Of a DNA stretch of 64,000 nucleotides, positions 9,032 to 16,522 are shown piece after piece (the stretch's first letter is position 1; every line of letters begins with the position of its first letter). The position numbers and the translations under genes were made by a program. The stretch comes from Candidatus Gastranaerophilales bacterium (lineage in GTDB: Bacteria; Cyanobacteriota; Vampirovibrionia; Gastranaerophilales; Gastranaerophilaceae). The notes beneath the pieces were generated by a model. That model saw only the letters and a list, made by a program, of their open reading frames with translations. It was not told the DNA's origin and ran no database searches. The stretch spans positions 1 through 64,000 of the forward strand of contig CALVBN010000009.1 of the NCBI GenBank assembly GCA_944325785.1, given 5' to 3'.

Positions 9032-10654
9032 CTATTTTTTGTTGAGAATATCGTCCAAATCTTTTTTGACAGAAGTAAGCCCGTTTATTCCGAAAACCTT
9101 ATGGAGAGTATCAATTAGGTTAGGATTAAGTATAATCGGAGTACATTTGCCGACATAAATCTGCATATTTGGATTTGTACTCATATAAATCATCTGCGAA
9201 ATCGTATGTCTGTCGCATTTGGGGAAAAAGAGAGCTATCGGAAGTTTTTCCGATACGGCTTCCGCAAATCTTACAATAGCAAAGGTATCAAAGCATGCGT
9301 TTATATAAACGGCATTTTCTCTTCGGGTGCTGTAGGAAAGCGAAATAATTAAAACATTATCAGGAGTTTTATCAAGCAATTTGTCAAAATATGCCTGCTG
9401 TTCAATTGTATAGCCATTTAGCCCTATAATAAAAACGTTTGAATATTTTCCGCTCTTAATTTTTTCGTCAATTTCGCGGACAGAGGCTTCGAAATTACAG
9501 CCTATATGCACTGTTTCGCATTGCTTTCCCGTCTTAAAGCCCTTTGCTTCATTTGCAGATTTAATAACATCGGAAAAATCTTTGTTATGTATCGAAATTA
9601 CACCTTTTGAATATGCAAAATCCGTTGTATATAATCTTCCCCTATAGAGGTTTTCCACATTGTACAGCGAATGTCTTGTAAGAATTATCGGACCGGGGAA
9701 AGTCGAGAAATCAAGCAGACAGTTTTCCATTCCCTGCCCGTACTGTCCTTTTAGGGATGTGTATTCAGAAAACTTGGGGAATGTATGCGCAAGCATCATT
9801 TCATCATGTGTATAAACATCAATATCTTCTTCTTTCAAAGCTTCTAAAACATCTTCAAGCTCTCTGATATTGGAGCCAACCACAAGAACAGCTTTTCCAG
9901 GCGTTGTTGAATATGAAACTTCTTTCATCTGCTGGATTCCGTATCTTTCTTCCTGTACAGTTCTTAAGCGCTTCATCAGCTTATTATCAATTTTTGTATT
10001 TTCTATTATTAAATTCTTGATTTTTTCAATATCCTGTTCTTCCGTATTTAAAGAATCAAGGAGCTTTAGTATGGTAATATATCCTTCGTCTGCATCAACA
10101 CCAAAACTTTCTAAATCAAGCACATTAATACATATACTTTTGGCCAGTACAAATAAAATTTTGTACAAATCACGAACATCCTGCGGAATTGAATTTGCTT
10201 TTCTCAAAAATTCTTTTTCGCCCATTCGGACAGCTTTTATTATATCCGTTTCTTTATTGTATTTTAAGATAGATTTCAAGCATTCCGGCACCATATTTTT
10301 TTCTTTGCACAAATCTTCATAGAGCTTTATAATCCTCGGCAGTTCTTCTTTAAATTTACCGGCAATAGCAGTAAAATCTTTTTCCGAAAACTCCGGATTG
10401 GATACCATAATAGAAATAGAATTGAGCATGACATTTTTTATTCCGGCATCATCTCTGTTATTTTCATGCAGTTTTAGAGCATAATGCGCGCCCAGACGCA
10501 GATACAGCACAAGTACTTCCTGCAGTGAGGCTGTTTTGGGATTAATAGAGCAGATACCGCGGGATACGCATCCGTCGTATTGATAATCTTCATTATAACC
10601 GTACATCATAGTAACTATATGATAAATTCCGCTATGCAGTTTTATATTCCCCAT
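9032..10654 (-). CDS. Degenerate hybrid-cluster (Hcp-like) protein
   Basis: This 540-aa protein aligns along its whole length with the hybrid cluster protein family (NO/hydroxylamine reductases). Landmarks are GCVSRGICSINPKTASLQEV at 28-47, VYTHDEMMLAHTFPKFSEY, FPGPIILT, RLYTTDFAYSKGV and a C-terminal NLIDTLHKVFGI. Most cluster ligands are changed: the first N-terminal Cys pair is absent (only Cys29 and Cys35 remain), TTNC is TRHS, GCDG is GLNG, LACG is LSYS, and the late W-Y-E-Q-K segment is FPKCDR. It is probably not a normal Hcp enzyme; a regulatory or altered-metal role is possible. It precedes the CpaE-like gene by 63 nt on the same strand. Confidence 0.75.
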   Translation of the reverse strand: MGNIKLHSGIYHIVTMMYGYNEDYQYDGCVSRGICSINPKTASLQEVLVLYLRLGAHYALKLHENNRDDAGIKNVMLNSISIMVSNPEFSEKDFTAIAGKFKEELPRIIKLYEDLCKEKNMVPECLKSILKYNKETDIIKAVRMGEKEFLRKANSIPQDVRDLYKILFVLAKSICINVLDLESFGVDADEGYITILKLLDSLNTEEQDIEKIKNLIIENTKIDNKLMKRLRTVQEERYGIQQMKEVSYSTTPGKAVLVVGSNIRELEDVLEALKEEDIDVYTHDEMMLAHTFPKFSEYTSLKGQYGQGMENCLLDFSTFPGPIILTRHSLYNVENLYRGRLYTTDFAYSKGVISIHNKDFSDVIKSANEAKGFKTGKQCETVHIGCNFEASVREIDEKIKSGKYSNVFIIGLNGYTIEQQAYFDKLLDKTPDNVLIISLSYSTRRENAVYINACFDTFAIVRFAEAVSEKLPIALFFPKCDRHTISQMIYMSTNPNMQIYVGKCTPIILNPNLIDTLHKVFGINGLTSVKKDLDDILNKK

Positions 10655-10760
10655 GCAGGCAGTTTTTTAGGATAAATGTAAATTTTCATGACAAATATCT
10701 TGACAAAAAATTATATTTGGTGTAAGGTGCATGAGTGTGTTATAAATGAGGGTTTATATT

Positions 10761-11069
10761 ATGAAAGTTTCTGCTATCCGAAATTATGGTACAAACACTC
10801 CTGCATCAAAAATGAGCAAAACTCATACGATGCCGGCAAGAACAAATCTGCACAATGACGAGCCCAAAACAGACACTGTAACATTCAAGGGCAAAAACAT
10901 GCTGAAAGGTGCAGGTATTGGCGCTTTATGCGGTCTAGGGTTTATCACTTTGATTTCCGGCGGTTTGGCGACTCCGCTTGCAATTGGGCTTTACACAGCA
11001 ACAATGGGCGGTACCGGCGCTGCTATCGGTGATTTCATCGACAAAAACAAAGATGACTCTGACAAGTAA
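10761..11069 (+). CDS. Small glycine-zipper membrane protein with VTFKG tag
   Basis: This orphan protein has 102 aa. I chose ATG at 10761 because GAGGG lies 8 nt upstream; an in-frame ATG at 10746 overlaps that site. The first ~48 residues are polar and end in DTVTFKGKN. A hydrophobic Gly-rich hairpin follows (GAGIGALCGLGF, then GLYTATMGGTGAAIGDFI), then a charged tail. There is no canonical signal peptide. The F-x-G tag recurs in other orphans of this window (34102 and 59174). A strong terminator follows. Function unknown. Confidence 0.65.
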   Translation: MKVSAIRNYGTNTPASKMSKTHTMPARTNLHNDEPKTDTVTFKGKNMLKGAGIGALCGLGFITLISGGLATPLAIGLYTATMGGTGAAIGDFIDKNKDDSDK

Positions 11070-11101
11070 TGCTTGGAAAGGCGGTTTGGAACCATAAAAG
11101 G

Positions 11102-11131
11102 AGAATTGAATAAGAATTCAATTCTTTTTTT
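11102..11131 (+). terminator. Intrinsic terminator
   Basis: A 9-bp perfect stem (11102-11110 with 11117-11125) and 6-nt loop is followed by T7. It ends the 10761 transcript. The next promoter begins 5 nt later. Confidence 0.85.
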
Positions 11132-11135
11132 GTGC

Positions 11136-11141
11136 TATAAT
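11136..11141 (+). promoter_or_regulatory. Extended -10 promoter for the YhaM-like gene
   Basis: TATAAT at 11136-11141 is preceded by an upstream TG (TGTGC), but that TG is one base further from the hexamer than a classical extended -10. It lies directly after a terminator and 26 nt before the start at 11168, leaving room for a short leader with a GGAG ribosome site. Confidence 0.6.
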
Positions 11142-11167
11142 TTAACAACAACCGGAGAATAAGACAT

Positions 11168-11998
11168 ATGTTCAGTACTGATATAATTTATGAAGTAGTT
11201 ACTTTTTCAATAGGCGATACAAAAGCCGGCACTAAAATGGGAAAATTACAGCTTAAAGACCCCAAAACCGGCGAAGTTCTTAACTGTATACTTTGGGAAG
11301 AAGCTCTCAACCGTATGGATATGAAGCTTTTTAGATGCGGAAACCAGATAAGAATTGTATCCGGCTCTTTTAATGAAAGATATAATAACTGCCTTGTATC
11401 TGCTATTGAACTGATTAAAGAAGCAAAAACCGGCATTGATGAAGATGAACGCGAAAAAGTCTTTGCTGAATTAATGGAATATATAAACAAAATACAGGAC
11501 GAAAAATTAAGAGATTTTGTTAGCGGAATATATTCTGAAAACAAAGAAAAACTTCTTATTTCCCCTGCCGCAAAACTTATGCATCACAATTATATAGGCG
11601 GATTGATGGTGCATACTCTTGAATGTTTAAAATATGCGGAAACAAATATGCAGATATTTTTCCAGAGAGTTAAACAGGATGAAGTTTATGCAGCCTGCCT
11701 GCTTCATGATATAGGTAAAATTTTTGAATACACTGTTAATACAGAATCCGGACTAATTGATTATGATGAAGATTTTAGAAAAGAATGGATTTCGCATTCT
11801 CAATACGGTTTTTCAATCTGTATGACAGCAGGTTTCAAACGCGTTGCAAAAATGATAGCCGCGCACCACGGGCGCACAGAATGGGGGGCTATTGTTGATT
11901 TGAACGAAAAAGACTTAGAACCGTATGTATATTTGATTCACCATATTGACGACCTGTCCGCCAAGTTTGGCAAAACCAATGTTGCAATGCTTGGTTAG
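11168..11998 (+). CDS. YhaM-like OB-fold/HD-domain 3'-5' exoribonuclease
   Basis: This 276-aa protein has an N-terminal OB-fold nucleic-acid domain (about 5-90; KLQLKDPKTGEVLNCILWEE) and an HD phosphohydrolase domain. Metal ligands are visible: His in LMVHTLEC, the HD pair in ACLLHDIGKIFEY, AAHHGR, and a late Asp in IHHIDDLSAKFG. This order matches YhaM/CBF1-type 3'-5' exoribonucleases of Gram-positive bacteria. It ends with NVAMLG, a little shorter than B. subtilis YhaM. It has its own promoter and a GGAG site. Confidence 0.82.
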   Translation: MFSTDIIYEVVTFSIGDTKAGTKMGKLQLKDPKTGEVLNCILWEEALNRMDMKLFRCGNQIRIVSGSFNERYNNCLVSAIELIKEAKTGIDEDEREKVFAELMEYINKIQDEKLRDFVSGIYSENKEKLLISPAAKLMHHNYIGGLMVHTLECLKYAETNMQIFFQRVKQDEVYAACLLHDIGKIFEYTVNTESGLIDYDEDFRKEWISHSQYGFSICMTAGFKRVAKMIAAHHGRTEWGAIVDLNEKDLEPYVYLIHHIDDLSAKFGKTNVAMLG

Positions 11999-12014
11999 AT
12001 GACAGGCTTTATGC

Positions 12015-12020
12015 TATAAT
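12015..12020 (+). promoter_or_regulatory. Leaderless -10 box for the metallopeptidase gene
   Basis: TATAAT is preceded by TGC (extended -10) and a TTGGTT -35 candidate 18 nt upstream. The ATG at 12027 begins 6 nt after the box, where transcription would start, so the mRNA should have no 5' leader. The 15-mer TATAATCAGACTATG is identical to that at mnmG. Confidence 0.75.
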
Positions 12021-12026
12021 CAGACT

Positions 12027-13928
12027 ATGAATATTAACCCAATTAACCATACAAGTACATATTACGTGAATATGAAAAACAACAAAAACCAATCCGAAAT
12101 AAAAGCGGATAATTGTCCTAATGAAGAAAATAAGTTAGTAAAGGAGCTTGATAAGATGAGCATGATGAATAACGTAAATATTGGCAAAAAAGATTATGAA
12201 TTAAACCTTTCTCATGAAGAATTGGAAAAACGCACGCACAAAGATTATCTGACAACTAAAAAAATGCTTGCACCAGATGCACCGGAATACTTAGAACTGG
12301 CTGACGGCGACAAAGAAGCTCTTAAGCATCTTGTCAAAGCAGCAGTAGTTCTGGACAACGTAAATATGCAGCTTGATAATCCCAACAACCTTCCTTTTAA
12401 AGAATATTTGGAAAAAGAAATTGAAAAGGGAAATGAGGATGCAAAATTAACAAAAATTTTGTTTGATGCACAAAAAGGTGTTTGCTCGCTTGACAGAGAA
12501 AGCAATATGATAGAATTAGCCAAAGGGGTTTCTATGCGCCCCGGAAAAGGCGTATATCCTCAAGATTTGGAAAAAGAAGAATTCCATCAAATTTTAATTA
12601 ATATGTTAAAAGAAGGCAAAGTGGATGAAGTTGCAAAAATTTTAAATCAGCGCTCTGTTGTAGAAAGAGCTGGAAATGAGCTTGTTGCAACAGATTATGT
12701 AGACAAATTCAGAGATGATTTTGCATATATGGCATCAGAGCTTGAAAAAGCATCAGAAGTTTCCACAAACGAGGACTTCAATGAATTTTTAAGATTACAG
12801 GCTAAAGCGCTCAGAACAGCTGATCCGATGCTTGATGCTTATGCGGACAAAAAATGGGCAACGCTTCAAGATACACCGCTTGAATTTACTATTACAAGAG
12901 AAAATTATTCAGATGAATTAACAGAAACAGTAGTTGAAAATCCGGAACTTAAAAAGCTTCTGGATGAAAACGGAATTGTACCGACTGCTAAAGATTTTCT
13001 GGGAGGCAGAGTCGGAATAGTTAATAAAAAGGGTACAGATGCAATTTTGAACGTTAAAAAATTCCTTCCTCTTATGGCGCAGAATATGCCGTTTAAGGAT
13101 GATTATATTCAAAACATTAATCCGGACGGACAGGATTCCAAACAGACAATGGTTGATGCCGATCTGGTTGCCGTAACTGGAGATGTCGGAGAATTTAGAG
13201 CAGGAATTACCCTTGCGGAAAACCTTCCTAACGACGACAAGCTTTCAATCAAGGAACTTGACGGCGGAAGGAGAAATGTTTACCACAGACAAATACGTCT
13301 TATAACATCAGATGACGCAAGAGAAAAGATGAGAAAACGTTTGAATGCTACGTTAAATCCGGAGCTTCACAAGTATTATAATGATGAAGCTGATCATTGG
13401 TTTACAGTCGGACACGAAAACGGACACTCTCTCGGGCCGAAATCCGGAACGGAAGGACTGGGCAAATACAAATCTATTATTGAAGAAAACAAGGCTGATA
13501 TGATATCCCTTGCAATGCTTGATGTTCTGACAGAAGCCGGAATGTATACTCCGGAACAGCGGGAGCAGATTATTGTAACCTACGCCACTGACAATATGAT
13601 GACCTCAAAACCGACTATGAGCCAGGCGCATAGAGTCCGCTCCGTTATGCAGAATTACTACTTTATAAAAGAAGGTGCAATGGAGATTTCTAAAGACGGC
13701 GTACTCAATGTTAATATAGATAAAATGGTTCCGACAGCAAGAAAAATGCTTGAAGAAATCATACAGGTTCAGATGAAAGGCGATTTTTCAAAAGGCGAAA
13801 AATACGTAACCGATTATTTTGTTTGGACTCCGGAGATGGAAAAAATGGCTGAAAATATCAAAAAAGTTTCCAAAACTCTAAATGGCAGAGTCGAATCTCC
13901 GCTTGCAGATAAATTATTAAACGAATAA
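12027..13928 (+). CDS. DPP-III-like (M49-type) zinc metallopeptidase
   Basis: This 633-aa protein carries His463-Glu464-x-x-His467 (VGHENGHSLGP) and, 20 residues on, EENKADMISLAML, matching the HExxH...EExKAD zinc site of bacterial dipeptidyl-peptidase III-like enzymes. GGRRNVYHRQIRL upstream fits the substrate-cleft region of that family. There is no signal peptide, so it is probably cytoplasmic unless the N-terminus (MNINPINHTSTYY) is an export tag like those of other orphans here. The start has no ribosome site but lies 6 nt after a TATAAT box, so it is leaderless. Substrate unknown. Confidence 0.72.
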   Translation: MNINPINHTSTYYVNMKNNKNQSEIKADNCPNEENKLVKELDKMSMMNNVNIGKKDYELNLSHEELEKRTHKDYLTTKKMLAPDAPEYLELADGDKEALKHLVKAAVVLDNVNMQLDNPNNLPFKEYLEKEIEKGNEDAKLTKILFDAQKGVCSLDRESNMIELAKGVSMRPGKGVYPQDLEKEEFHQILINMLKEGKVDEVAKILNQRSVVERAGNELVATDYVDKFRDDFAYMASELEKASEVSTNEDFNEFLRLQAKALRTADPMLDAYADKKWATLQDTPLEFTITRENYSDELTETVVENPELKKLLDENGIVPTAKDFLGGRVGIVNKKGTDAILNVKKFLPLMAQNMPFKDDYIQNINPDGQDSKQTMVDADLVAVTGDVGEFRAGITLAENLPNDDKLSIKELDGGRRNVYHRQIRLITSDDAREKMRKRLNATLNPELHKYYNDEADHWFTVGHENGHSLGPKSGTEGLGKYKSIIEENKADMISLAMLDVLTEAGMYTPEQREQIIVTYATDNMMTSKPTMSQAHRVRSVMQNYYFIKEGAMEISKDGVLNVNIDKMVPTARKMLEEIIQVQMKGDFSKGEKYVTDYFVWTPEMEKMAENIKKVSKTLNGRVESPLADKLLNE

Positions 13929-13953
13929 TTTATTAAGATTTGTTAATAATAAG

Positions 13954-13990
13954 ACATCCCGATAGCAATTTTATTTGTCGGGATGTTTTA
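13954..13990 (+). terminator. Intrinsic terminator
   Basis: A 9-bp perfect stem (13954-13962 with 13978-13986) with a 15-nt loop is followed by TTTATTATT. It ends the metallopeptidase transcript. Confidence 0.8.
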
Positions 13991-14024
13991 TTATTAATAT
14001 AGTGTAGAAAGTTTGGATTTAGAT

Positions 14025-15413
14025 ATGAAAATAGCAGAAACTATTCCGAAATACCATTCAGTGTTCAAAGCAGAAACATCCGCACCAATATCTGACGGAT
14101 TTACAGAAGAAGATTTGGCTCCTAAAGAGATAAAAGAGTCAAATAACAACTCAAAGACGCTTTTGTTAAGCGCCGGTATTCTTGCTTCGTTAGGTGTTGC
14201 AGGCGTTGCTTTGTATAAAAATAAAAACTTTAAAAAAGAAATCAATGTCATTAAAGACCAGCTTAAAAAATCTGAAAAGAATGCAGAAGAGCTGAAAACT
14301 AAATTAAAAACTGCAGAAGAAAACGCGTCTAAACAAACTGCAAAAACCGGAACAGCAGAAAAAACCGCTGATAATTCCGCCAAAATTACGGAACTGGAAG
14401 AACAGAACAATAGTTTAACTAACGAAAACAATAAATTACGCGCGCAGATTGCTGATTTAGAAAATAAATCAACCGCAAAAATAAAAGCTAAAGCTGACAA
14501 TATTTTTAAAGGAATAAAAGAAAAAGTACAGCATTTTTTCAAAAAAGATTCTGTTTCAAACCAGCCGGTGAAAGAAAATGAAAAAGCAGTACAGAATATT
14601 TCCCAGAATGCGAATACAAATGATTTGAGCAATTTAACCGATAAACAAATAAAAACATTGAGAAAGATGGTAGCTGAACACCTTGCTAAAATGCTCAAAA
14701 ATGGCGTAGAGCCGGTTAAAATCAAAGAGAAGGATAAAATTGTCCGCTCATATCCTTCTAAAGGTAAAATAGATATAAAACAACTTAAGGCAGAAAACCC
14801 GAAAAAGCCTGAACCTGAGCCTAAAAAATCCGGCACAACCGGCATATTCAGCGGTATAAAATCCAAATATCAGGAATTGAAAGCTAAATTAAGCAGTATT
14901 AAAGCAAAAAAACAGGTGTCTAAAACTGCAGAGAATGCCCAGACAGCTGAAACAAAAAAAGAGCCTAAACTGCTTGAATATAAACCTTCTCAGCAGGCAG
15001 ACGATGCCGTAAAAAATACAGGCAGTGTTCAGAATAAAGAAATTCCGGCAGAAGAGGCCGTGGAGTCTGCAGTAAAAGAAACTTCTGCAGAAAACACCCA
15101 AAAAGGTTTAATCGGCAGACTTGTGGATAAGATTAAGATAAAATTTTATGAGAAAAAGGCTGATTACACCACATATAAAGTACAGAAAAATATATCAGAT
15201 GAAAATGTTAATAAGTATGAAACAAAATATCAAAGAGCCTGCGAAGCAAGTGACAAACGCAACGCAAAATGGCTGGCAAAACAGCATAAGATTAAAGAAC
15301 GTGAATATAAGAAGCTCTTTGATGAGGCTCAGCCCAAGGAAAGCAGACTAAAAAAATTTAAGACAAAGATGAAAGAGTTTTGGAATTCGCTTGCAGAAGA
15401 GCTGGAAGATTAA
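14025..15413 (+). CDS. Lysine-rich coiled-coil membrane-anchored orphan
   Basis: This 462-aa protein of unknown function starts MKIAETIPKYHSVFKAE. One membrane helix (TLLLSAGILASLGVAGVALY) lies at about 46-65, followed by a long coiled-coil. Three Lys-rich amphipathic segments recur between disordered linkers: NIFKGIKEKVQHFFKK, GIFSGIKSKYQELKAKL and GLIGRLVDKIKIKFYEKK. I chose ATG at 14025 over an in-frame TTG at 14013; neither has a clear ribosome site. The repeated helices could bind membranes or nucleic acid. No close family recognised. Confidence 0.65.
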   Translation: MKIAETIPKYHSVFKAETSAPISDGFTEEDLAPKEIKESNNNSKTLLLSAGILASLGVAGVALYKNKNFKKEINVIKDQLKKSEKNAEELKTKLKTAEENASKQTAKTGTAEKTADNSAKITELEEQNNSLTNENNKLRAQIADLENKSTAKIKAKADNIFKGIKEKVQHFFKKDSVSNQPVKENEKAVQNISQNANTNDLSNLTDKQIKTLRKMVAEHLAKMLKNGVEPVKIKEKDKIVRSYPSKGKIDIKQLKAENPKKPEPEPKKSGTTGIFSGIKSKYQELKAKLSSIKAKKQVSKTAENAQTAETKKEPKLLEYKPSQQADDAVKNTGSVQNKEIPAEEAVESAVKETSAENTQKGLIGRLVDKIKIKFYEKKADYTTYKVQKNISDENVNKYETKYQRACEASDKRNAKWLAKQHKIKEREYKKLFDEAQPKESRLKKFKTKMKEFWNSLAEELED

Positions 15414-15463
15414 TCTATACTCCTTAAATACAGCTAAACGTATCTAATACTGCAGGGAGTTTA

Positions 15464-15512
15464 TGAGATTCTTCGGACTCATTAAACGGCTGTTTTCGTC
15501 CTCTGAATGACG
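15464..15512. repeat. Dispersed repeat: ATTCTTCGG...CTGAATGACG
   Basis: This imperfect palindromic intergenic repeat begins GAGATTCTTCGGACTC and ends CTCTGAATGACG. Related copies are at 18672-18721 (inverted) and 18773-18811, with fragments near 18850 and 24817. Similar sequences are dispersed in many unrelated bacterial genomes. It is not coding. Confidence 0.6.
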
Positions 15513-15537
15513 GTTTGCAGGCTAAACGCCAAGTTCA

Positions 15538-15578
15538 CTCCCTCTCCTTATAGGAGAAGGCTGGGGTGAGGTGTCAAT
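15538..15578. repeat. Dispersed CTCTCC...GGTGAGGTG repeat
   Basis: This copy reads CCCTCTCC-x-AGGAGAAGG-CTGGGGTGAGGTGTCAAT and folds as a small hairpin. Related copies lie at 18601-18640 (inverted, sharing the TGTCAATCC flank), 26304-26340, 31954-31988 and 63723-63754. Confidence 0.65.
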
Positions 15579-15586
15579 CCTGCAAG

Positions 15587-15711
15587 ACCTCGTGAATCGT
15601 GATTATAGACAGTATGGTGCAAAAATTTGCACCATACTGGACTGTAATTGTACCTCGTTTTCTTATAATATTTTTAATACCTCGATTCACGAGTCACGGC
15701 TCACGAATCAC
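15587..15711 (-). repeat. MITE-like element copy with nested hairpin
   Basis: Positions 15655-15711 match the reverse complement of the left half of the full element at 47413-47532, including the terminal repeat ending CACGGCTCACGAATCAC. The other end is shortened (CTCGTGAATCGTGATTATAGA). Inside sits a perfect 14-bp-arm hairpin at 15610-15639 that the full copy lacks. A hairpin fragment of similar sequence occurs at about 18918. Confidence 0.6.
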
Positions 15712-15736
15712 ATTTTCCCCCTTTCCCCCAGCCTTC

Positions 15737-16510
15737 TTATATGCAAATCTCATTCAATTTTTGATAAATTGCACAATCAAGAAGATAAATAAAATCAATA
15801 TCCGTCCTTAATCCGGAAAAGTCAGAAGAAAAACCGATGCAGTAAACTTTATTGTCTGCCAGAATAAGTTTTGAATTTAAAAATCCGATAAATTCAAACT
15901 TTTCTTTAACCAGCAGATTATGCAGTTTTGCAGAGTACTCCCTCTCTAATTCATTATCAGTAAAGCTCAAAAGATTTTTTCCGTCAAAAAGCGAGATAAG
16001 ATTAATGTGTTCACCGTCTATAAATTCTTCTAAGTAAATATTTTGCGCCAGCTCTTCCGACTGTTTCGCAATCTCTTTTCTGATTTCGATAATCTCTTCC
16101 AGAGAATTTCCCGCCCTGCAAATTCCTTTTGTCCTGACAGCAACCGGAAATTTGGAAGGATAAAGCAGTTTTTTCGGAGTTAAAATATCGTACTTGTTTA
16201 ATAATTCATAATTATCAGACAAAATAAGCTCATTAGCGCGCGAAGACAGTGCAATGCAATTTACAAAATTTTTTCTTAATACATCTGCAATACCCTGCAA
16301 AATCCATTTTTCATTTTCCGCAATAACAATATCAACCTTTAAAGCTTTGCATTTTTGCGCGAGTTCCTGAAACGTATTAAAACTGACTTCTACAGCGCCT
16401 TCAAGCTCAATTGTCGCATAAAGCCTGCCCAGATACTTTGATTGTTTTACAAAATCAAGAGTTCTGCTCTCCTTTGTATCCAGTGCTATCAAGACATTAA
16501 GGCTTTTCAT
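15737..16510 (-). CDS. PurD-like ATP-grasp protein, shortened
   Basis: This 257-aa protein resembles phosphoribosylamine-glycine ligase (PurD) but is much shorter than the usual ~420 aa. Visible parallels are VDIVIAENEKWILQGIADVL (the substrate-domain loop), LLNKYDILTPKKLLYPSKFPVAVRTKG (start of the ATP-grasp) and YLEEFIDGEHINLISLFDGK (ATP-grasp lobe). The N-terminal GGREHAL loop and the C-terminal ATP-grasp catalytic part are absent. It is likely a non-catalytic or repurposed paralogue. ATG at 16510 follows AAGGGG; the gene begins 12 nt after glgA on the same strand. Confidence 0.6.
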   Translation of the reverse strand: MKSLNVLIALDTKESRTLDFVKQSKYLGRLYATIELEGAVEVSFNTFQELAQKCKALKVDIVIAENEKWILQGIADVLRKNFVNCIALSSRANELILSDNYELLNKYDILTPKKLLYPSKFPVAVRTKGICRAGNSLEEIIEIRKEIAKQSEELAQNIYLEEFIDGEHINLISLFDGKNLLSFTDNELEREYSAKLHNLLVKEKFEFIGFLNSKLILADNKVYCIGFSSDFSGLRTDIDFIYLLDCAIYQKLNEICI

Positions 16511-16522
16511 GCTCAAAACCCC

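Noticed and set aside
14013..14866. Long antisense frame opposite the coiled-coil gene (13994-14866)
   Set aside because: Ser/Phe-rich composition is the mirror of a Lys/Glu-rich gene on the plus strand, and no start signal is present.
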